From NCBI RefSeq assembly GCF_036226505.1, contig NZ_CP108484.1, positions 7,349,501 to 7,413,500 of the forward strand: a stretch of DNA of 64,000 bases, written 5' to 3'. Both the position numbers and the translations under genes were made by a program. This stretch comes from Kitasatospora sp. NBC_01246 (GTDB lineage: Bacteria > Actinomycetota > Actinomycetes > Streptomycetales > Streptomycetaceae). Under the pieces are notes generated by a model. It worked only from the letters and a program-made list of their open reading frames with translations. It had not been told where the DNA came from and searched no databases. Of this stretch, positions 59,425 to 64,000 are shown piece by piece (within the stretch, counting starts at the first letter, position 1; every line of letters starts with the position of its first letter).

Positions 59425-60456
59425 ATGACCACCGCACCCGCCACCACCCCGCAGGCCGCGATGCGCCTGCGGGAGCTCGTCTTCGGCGCCGCCTGCGCCG
59501 CCGCCGTCCGCGCGGCCGCCAGGCTCGGGGTCGCCGACGCGCTCGGCGACACCCCGACCACCGTCACCGACCTCGCGGCCGCGCTCGACACCGAGCCCAA
59601 GCCGCTGCGCCGGCTGATGCGTGCCCTCACCTGCTACGGCATCTTCCACGAGACGGGTGACGACCGCTTCGAGCACACCGAGATGTCCCGCCTGCTGCGC
59701 GAGGACGCCCCGAACAGCCTGCGCTACATCTCCCTCTGGTGCACCGAGCCGTGGACGTGGGAGGCCTGGCCGAAGCTGGACGAGGCCGTCCGCTCCGGCC
59801 GCAACGTCTTCCCGGAGCTGTTCGGCAAGGAGTTCTTCGACTACCTGCACAGCGAGGGCGGGGACTCGGCCAAGGTCTTCGACAAGGCGATGACCACCTC
59901 CAGCCGGCAGTCCGCGGTCGACTTCGCCGAGTACCTCGACCTCACCGGGATCGACTCGGTGGTCGACATCGGCGGTGGCCAGGGCCATGTGCTGGCCAGC
60001 CTGCTGGAGAAGCACCCGGCCCTGCACGGCACCCTGCTGGACCTGCCCAAGGTGGTCGCCGGCGCCGACCCCCGGCTACGCGACGGCGGCGCCTTCGCGG
60101 CCCGGGCCCGGCTGGTCCCCGGTGACTGCCGGGTCGACATCCCGGTCCACGCCGACCTCTACATCATCAAGAACATCCTGGAGTGGGACGACGAGAGCAC
60201 CCGTCGCACCCTCGCCAACGTGGTCCTGGCGGCCCGTCCGGGCGCGCGCGTCGTCGTGGTCGAGAACCTGGTCGACGACAGCCCGTCGATGCGCTTCACC
60301 ACCGCGATGGACCTGATGCTGCTGCTCAACGTCGGCGGCGCGAAGCACTCCAAGGAGAGCCTGGTGCGGCTGATGGAGGAGGCCGGGCTGGACGTGGCCG
60401 ACGTCCGCCCGGTCAACCCGTACCTGCACGCCTTCGAGGCCACCGTGCGCGGCTGA
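59425..60456 (+). CDS. SAM-dependent O-methyltransferase-like protein
   Basis: The 343-residue protein has the two-domain plan of plant-type O-methyltransferases. An N-terminal dimerisation winged helix (AARLGVADALGDTPTTVTDLAAALDTEPKPLRRLMRALTCYGIF) precedes a Rossmann domain with VVDIGGGQGHVLASLLEKHP (SAM site). The region that normally holds the catalytic His (HxLHDW) reads IKNILEWDDES, one residue shorter and without His, as in DnrK/RdmB-like members, so catalysis may be unusual or the reaction different from simple O-methylation. It follows the beta-helix gene by about 100 bp and ends at a strong hairpin. Confidence 0.88.
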   Translation: MTTAPATTPQAAMRLRELVFGAACAAAVRAAARLGVADALGDTPTTVTDLAAALDTEPKPLRRLMRALTCYGIFHETGDDRFEHTEMSRLLREDAPNSLRYISLWCTEPWTWEAWPKLDEAVRSGRNVFPELFGKEFFDYLHSEGGDSAKVFDKAMTTSSRQSAVDFAEYLDLTGIDSVVDIGGGQGHVLASLLEKHPALHGTLLDLPKVVAGADPRLRDGGAFAARARLVPGDCRVDIPVHADLYIIKNILEWDDESTRRTLANVVLAARPGARVVVVENLVDDSPSMRFTTAMDLMLLLNVGGAKHSKESLVRLMEEAGLDVADVRPVNPYLHAFEATVRG

Positions 60457-60467
60457 CCGCCGCACCG

Positions 60468-60515
60468 CACCGAGCGACCGCCGGCCCCGCAGTGGGGACC
60501 GGCGGTCGCTCGGTG
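60468..60515. terminator. Bidirectional terminator hairpin
   Basis: CACCGAGCGACCGCCGG (60468-60484) pairs perfectly with positions 60499-60515, and four more G-C pairs follow after a one-base bulge. It lies between the convergent methyltransferase and sortase genes. Confidence 0.85.
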
Positions 60516-60522
60516 TCCGGGC

Positions 60523-61200
60523 TCACGCCTTGCGCGAGGACTCCAGGTGCGCGAAGACCACCACGTTGTCCAGGTAGTCCTTGCGCTTCTTGTCGTACAC
60601 GCCGCCGCAGGTGATCAGCCGCAGCTGGGAGTCGGTGGTCTTCCCGTACACCTTCTGGTCGGGGAAGGCGTTCTTCGCGAAGGTCTCCACCGAGTCCACC
60701 ACGAAGACGGCGACCGTGCCGTCGGCCCGCTGCACCTCGACCTTGTTGCCGGGGACGACCAGGCTGAGCAGCAGGAAGACCGCGGCGCCCTTGGCGGTGT
60801 CGACGTGTCCGGCCACCACGGCGGCGCCGCGTTCACCGGGCGAAACGCCGTCGCGGTACCAGCCGACCAGGTTCTTGTCCTCCGGCGGCGGTGCGTTGAG
60901 CTCACCGGTCGGGTTCAGCGTCAGCTCGGTGAAGGGCGCGTCGACGGCGATCTGCGGAATCCGCAGCCGGGTCGGCTTGGAGCGCTTCAGCACGGGGGCC
61001 GCCGGCTTGGCGGCGGCCGCGGGCGAGGCCGCGCCACCCGGGGACGCGCTCGCGGTGGCGGCCGGGGGAGCGGCCTGGCCGGGTCCGGGATCGGACGCGG
61101 GCGCCAGGTCCACCGAGTTGTAGATCATCAGCAGACCGGCGGCCGCGGCGCCCATACCCACGCGCAGCAACCGGGACGTTCCAGTGGCCGGACCGGCCAT
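60523..61200 (-). CDS. Class F sortase
   Basis: The 225-residue protein has an N-terminal membrane anchor (LLRVGMGAAAAGLLMIYNSV), an Ala/Pro-rich linker and a sortase domain. AAVVAGHVDTAKGAAVF supplies the catalytic His and LRLITCGGVYD the Cys; RKDYLDNVVVFAHLE ends the fold. Class F sortases of actinomycetes attach or process surface proteins. The terminator at 61331-61369 separates it from an upstream gene for a surface protein with a C-terminal membrane anchor, a likely partner. The Arg usually near the C-terminus is not certain. Confidence 0.92.
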   Translation of the reverse strand: MAGPATGTSRLLRVGMGAAAAGLLMIYNSVDLAPASDPGPGQAAPPAATASASPGGAASPAAAAKPAAPVLKRSKPTRLRIPQIAVDAPFTELTLNPTGELNAPPPEDKNLVGWYRDGVSPGERGAAVVAGHVDTAKGAAVFLLLSLVVPGNKVEVQRADGTVAVFVVDSVETFAKNAFPDQKVYGKTTDSQLRLITCGGVYDKKRKDYLDNVVVFAHLESSRKA

Positions 61201-61330
61201 CGTTCCACTCCTAGGTCATGCCGGTCGTCACCACCGGGCGGTGTTCGCTGTCCACGGGCGGCGCCTGCGGCCGCCGGGCACGGCGCCGCCCGCCCCGAAG
61301 AGGAGGGGCCGGGGCGCCGCCGCACGTGCC

Positions 61331-61369
61331 CCCGCCGTGGCCACCACTAGGGACGGTGGCCACGGCGGG
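61331..61369 (-). terminator. Terminator after the surface-protein gene
   Basis: Positions 61331-61345 and 61355-61369 form a perfect 15-bp stem with a 9-nt loop. It lies just downstream of the surface-protein stop codon, 131 bp before the sortase start, so the sortase gene probably has its own promoter or is partly attenuated. Confidence 0.75.
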
Positions 61370-61390
61370 CAGGCTACGGAGAGAGCCCGG

Positions 61391-61789
61391 TCAGATCGCG
61401 GCGCCGCTGGTCCGGCGACCGCGCCGCAGCGCGATGGCGCCGGCGCCCAGGCCGCCGAGCAGCAGGACGGCGCCGGAGGCGAGGCCGCCACCGGACAGGG
61501 CGAGGCCGCCGCCACCGGTGTGCACGCCACCGTGCGGAGTCTTCTCCTCGGCCTTGTGCTCCTCGCCGGAGGGCGCGGAGGGCGCGGCCGGCGCGGAGGG
61601 CACGGACGGGGCGGCCTTGTCCTGCTTGTCGTCCCAGGTCTTCTGACCGTCGGGGGCGGCAGCCTTGTCCTGCTTCTCCTGCCAGGTGAGGTTCTTGTCG
61701 GCGGTGCCGTCCGCGTACGCGGCGGGGGCGGCAACGGTCAGGGCGGCGGCGACGGCCGCTCCGGCGAGCAGCGTGCGTGCAGAACGCAT
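61391..61789 (-). CDS. Small secreted, C-terminally anchored surface protein
   Basis: The 132-residue precursor has a signal peptide (RTLLAGAAVAAALTVAAPAAYA), a charged Lys/Asp/Glu-rich middle with two similar segments (KNLTWQEKQDKAA and QKTWDDKQDKAA), a Ser/Pro/Ala linker and a C-terminal membrane helix (ASGAVLLLGGLGAGAIAL) with RRGRR tail. This is a cell-wall sorting-signal layout, but LPXTG or LAXTG is absent; GGVHTGGGGLA stands in the motif position. Beside a class F sortase it may be its substrate (inference). ATG 61789 is chosen because it starts a proper signal peptide. Confidence 0.8.
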   Translation of the reverse strand: MRSARTLLAGAAVAAALTVAAPAAYADGTADKNLTWQEKQDKAAAPDGQKTWDDKQDKAAPSVPSAPAAPSAPSGEEHKAEEKTPHGGVHTGGGGLALSGGGLASGAVLLLGGLGAGAIALRRGRRTSGAAI

Positions 61790-62119
61790 GGGGTGGGTCC
61801 TTCCGGCGCGGGCCGCGACTGCCGACACGTCGTCGGGCAAGGGGACTCGCGGAGTGCGCCTGAACCACCGTCATCCACCGCGGCGGCCGTTGCCACCGGA
61901 GGGCGGCGGTGGCCGGTGTGGCGGTGCGCCCTTCGAGTGGACTCCTGGGCGGGTTCACCCGAGTGCCCCGGCGATCCGGGTGATTCGGTATCCGGGCCCG
62001 GGACGCGCTGCGGCCGCCGCCGGCCGGGGCGGGCCGGCGGCCACCGCCCCCGCCCCGGTCACGTCGAACGGCGGGCCCGGGGCCACCGCCGGAGCGCTGG
62101 GCCCGACCGCGGGCCCGAT
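61790..62119. other. Gene-free region between surface-protein and tyrosinase operon
   Basis: No gene is supported in these 330 bp. A 10-bp hairpin lies at 62016-62041. The remaining sequence upstream of the surface-protein gene, around 61840-61990, is of mixed composition and probably contains its promoter. Confidence 0.4.
62016..62041 (-). terminator. Candidate terminator of the tyrosinase operon
   Basis: GCCGCCGGCC (62016-62025) and GGCCGGCGGC (62032-62041) form a 10-bp stem with a 6-nt loop, about 80 bp after the stop of the unknown partner gene. Confidence 0.5.
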
Positions 62120-62623
62120 TCAGTGCAGCTGCTGCACGCCCCCGCTGTCGCGGACGAAGACGGACCGGGTGTCGGTGGCCCGGTAGCGCTCCTTCAGGGT
62201 GAACGCGGCGGGCGTACCGGGCGCGGGCGCGTCCGGGGCCTCGTAGTAGAGGACGTACGTCTTCGCGCTGTCCGTCTGGCTCTCCAGCTGGAGCCAGCCG
62301 GTGAATCCGGCGGCCGGGAAGGTGCCGGTCGCGGTGACGGTCGTGGCGGAGGACGTCTGGCTGAACGCGAAGGCCGCGGTGCCGAGCTGGAGGCGCTTGT
62401 GCCCGCTCTCGTGCCAGCGGCGGAAGAGCGCGATCCACTCCTGCGGCCACGGGCCGCCCTCGGAGTCCGGAGGCATCCCGGCGCCGTCGATCCGGGAGAG
62501 GATGTCGTCCGCGTTCGCGACCACGGAGTCGAAGTCCCAGAGGTCGACCGCGAAGGTCATGTGCTCCTGGTCGGTCGCCCGGAACATGGGCCGGATGTGG
62601 AGTTCGAAGACCGGAGTACGCAT
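62120..62623 (-). CDS. Unknown protein coupled to tyrosinase
   Basis: The 167-residue protein begins MRTPVFELHIRPMFRATDQEHMTFAVDLWDFDSV and ends RSVFVRDSGGVQQLH. It has no signal peptide or membrane segment and I do not recognise its family. It contains WIALFRRWHESGHKRLQLGT, with two His, and a Thr/Ser-rich beta-like second half (SSATTVTATGTFPAAGFTGWLQLES). The gene starts 1 bp after the tyrosinase stop, so it is almost certainly translated with it. A role as maturation partner or accessory subunit is plausible by analogy with tyrosinase caddie proteins, but it does not resemble the known MelC1. Confidence 0.75.
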   Translation of the reverse strand: MRTPVFELHIRPMFRATDQEHMTFAVDLWDFDSVVANADDILSRIDGAGMPPDSEGGPWPQEWIALFRRWHESGHKRLQLGTAAFAFSQTSSATTVTATGTFPAAGFTGWLQLESQTDSAKTYVLYYEAPDAPAPGTPAAFTLKERYRATDTRSVFVRDSGGVQQLH

Positions 62624-62624
62624 C

Positions 62625-63905
62625 TCAGCCGTACACCTCCATCAGGACGTCCTTCAGGGCGACCTCCTGGAGCAGGCCGGGAGCCTCCTGGGGCCGGCCG
62701 TAGGGGTCGGGGGAGGGGAGGTACTGGAGCGTCAGCACGAGGTCCTCGGGGGCCGGGGCCGCTGCGAGGACGGCCGTGACGTCGAAGCGCGCGTTGCACT
62801 CGGTCGGGTGGTGGGGCTGCGGCCGGCCGTCTGCGGGGCGGTCGTCGGGGGCCGTCCGGTGCGACTTCCACATCGTGACGTAGCCGACGCCGTAGTGGTC
62901 GGCGAAGTCCGGGTCGTCGGCCCGGAACGCGACGTCGGCGGGGTGGACGTAGGCGCGCAGCACGTAGCTGCCGGCGACCGGGACCTTCAGGTCGTCGAGC
63001 CGGACCATCACCTTCCGCGCCTCGGCCGGCGGGGCGGCGAGGCTGAACTCGGCCCGGGAGTCGGCCCGCAGCGAGGCCGTGAGGCTCGGTGCGGACACCA
63101 GGCTCAACGGCTGCGCCGCCAGCAGCCGGCGGACGACCGGCTGCGGGGTCGGCACGTCGAAGTCGGCCTTGAGCCGGTCGGTGAGTTCGTACCGGTAGCC
63201 CAGCGCCACGGTGTCGGCGAAGTCCGCCACCTTGTGCTTCTCCTGGGAGAGGAAGCCGCGCAGGTCGTGGTCGGGCGAGGTGGGGGCGGGGGATCCGTTG
63301 CGGCGCTGCCACTCGGCCCAGAGCAGGTCGATGAAGGCGTGGAAGCTGTAGTAGATCGGGTCCATCGACGCGGTGGACGGGTCCGCCATCAGGCCGCCGA
63401 TGTAGTTGCCGTGCATGAAGTTGTGCGGGCCGAACTCCAGTCGCCCGAAGTCGCCTCCCGGGTGGGCCGCCGGGAAGCCGCCGAACTCGCCCTGGTCGGT
63501 CTCGGTGGTCACGATGTCCAGGGTGTCGGGCGGAAGTGCCGTGGCCACGGTGTTGCGGTCCTCGACGAGCCCGGGCAGCGAGAACGCGGCCGGGAACTTC
63601 CCCGTCGTCTCCGGGTGCAGCCAGTCCCAGTAGGGCAGCGTGACGTTCGCCGTGCGCGGGGGATCGGACTCCTGCAGGAGCTTCTCGAAGTGGTACAGGT
63701 GCGAGCGGTGCCACGGCAGGAACAGGTCGTTGCCGTGCTCGCACGGGCCCACGAACATGTCGTTGTGCAGGGCGGCCTGGAAGTCGTACCCGGTCTCGTC
63801 GTCCGGGTTCGCGGCGGACCGTGCGCGCAGGATCCCGAGGGCGTGGACGTAGTCGTCCAGCTCGGCCGGGCTGAGGGAGTTGATGTCGCGTCGGCTCGTG
63901 GTCAT
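62625..63905 (-). CDS. Tyrosinase-type (type 3 copper) oxidase
   Basis: The 426-residue protein has the two copper-binding regions of tyrosinases: CuA with HNDMFVG, CEHGNDLFLPWHRSHLYHFE and CuB with GPHNFMHGNYIG and YYSFHAFIDLLWAEWQ. About 200 C-terminal residues form a beta-rich domain (VMVRLDDLKVPVAGSYVLRAYVH), as in polyphenol-oxidase-type enzymes where it shields the active site. It would oxidise phenols or catechols. No secretion signal is visible. ATG 63905 follows GGAGGT at a good distance. The adjacent downstream gene is coupled. About 95 bp upstream in the window hold the promoter side; no more can be said there. Confidence 0.9.
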   Translation of the reverse strand: MTTSRRDINSLSPAELDDYVHALGILRARSAANPDDETGYDFQAALHNDMFVGPCEHGNDLFLPWHRSHLYHFEKLLQESDPPRTANVTLPYWDWLHPETTGKFPAAFSLPGLVEDRNTVATALPPDTLDIVTTETDQGEFGGFPAAHPGGDFGRLEFGPHNFMHGNYIGGLMADPSTASMDPIYYSFHAFIDLLWAEWQRRNGSPAPTSPDHDLRGFLSQEKHKVADFADTVALGYRYELTDRLKADFDVPTPQPVVRRLLAAQPLSLVSAPSLTASLRADSRAEFSLAAPPAEARKVMVRLDDLKVPVAGSYVLRAYVHPADVAFRADDPDFADHYGVGYVTMWKSHRTAPDDRPADGRPQPHHPTECNARFDVTAVLAAAPAPEDLVLTLQYLPSPDPYGRPQEAPGLLQEVALKDVLMEVYG

Positions 63906-64000
63906 GGGGTCACCTCCGTTGTGCGGCACACCGTATGCGCACGGGGTGATCGCCCTGGTGAGCCGTGCGGTGCGGCGCGCTCCGCGCCAGCCGACCGGCG

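Noticed and set aside
58241..63905. A secondary-metabolite gene cluster around the methyltransferase and tyrosinase
   Set aside because: No synthase, carrier protein, terpene cyclase or RiPP enzyme is present, and the genes are separated by terminators and differ in direction.

Overview
The window is 64 kb of very GC-rich DNA. Coding regions show strong third-position G/C, GTG starts are common, and many neighbouring genes overlap by 4 bp. Gene content fits a Streptomyces/Kitasatospora-type actinomycete chromosome: NnaR-type regulator, DUF1876 and DUF6629 proteins, roadblock proteins, class F sortase, SigE-family sigma factor, and an importer without its own ATPase. The genus is an inference; no rRNA, tRNA, CRISPR array, insertion sequence or large biosynthetic cluster was seen.

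Layout. 1-8 kb: end of an inositol-monophosphatase-like gene, an SLC13/ArsB-like permease, and a 1,973-residue TIR / degenerate phosphoesterase / NACHT / pentapeptide / WD40 protein that looks like an NLR-like immune sensor. 8-20.6 kb: membrane proteins, a DUF1876 protein, a divergent MarR-hydrolase pair with an operator-like palindrome, an AEC transporter, an HD protein, a secreted transglycosylase with a long structured leader, a quinone-reductase/XRE pair, a SigE-family sigma factor coupled to a membrane protein, and a fused acyl-CoA carboxyltransferase. 20.7-27.7 kb: a nitrite assimilation block (chelatase, nnaR, nirB, nirD, narK) with a GlnR-like box between the divergent nnaR and nirB units.

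28-38.3 kb: TetR, universal stress protein and hydrolase genes, an IclR-sugar ABC importer locus, a VOC protein, an AlkB-like repair gene behind two overlapping LexA-like boxes, and small membrane proteins. Three copies of a roughly 145-nt structured RNA gene lie here, two in tandem at 30.0-30.4 kb and one at 38.1 kb. Each has the same promoter layout, a conserved core with compensatory changes, and its own terminator. 38.8-41.8 kb: a roadblock/LC7 cluster (three roadblock proteins, a DUF4388-like/winged-helix protein and a 45-codon ORF overlapped on both sides).

42-57.8 kb: DUF6188-like, tandem Nudix, a GDSL-glycosyltransferase-glycosyltransferase operon, YegP-like, MFS exporter with an operator-like site, SNF2 helicase followed by what may be a remnant of its SWIM partner, sphingomyelinase-like, MMPL and endonuclease IV genes. 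58-64 kb: secreted beta-helix protein, methyltransferase, class F sortase with a candidate surface substrate, and a tyrosinase-type copper enzyme coupled to an unknown partner.

Best candidates for something undescribed are the three-copy RNA family, the multi-domain TIR-NACHT protein, and the roadblock cluster with its coupled micro-ORF.
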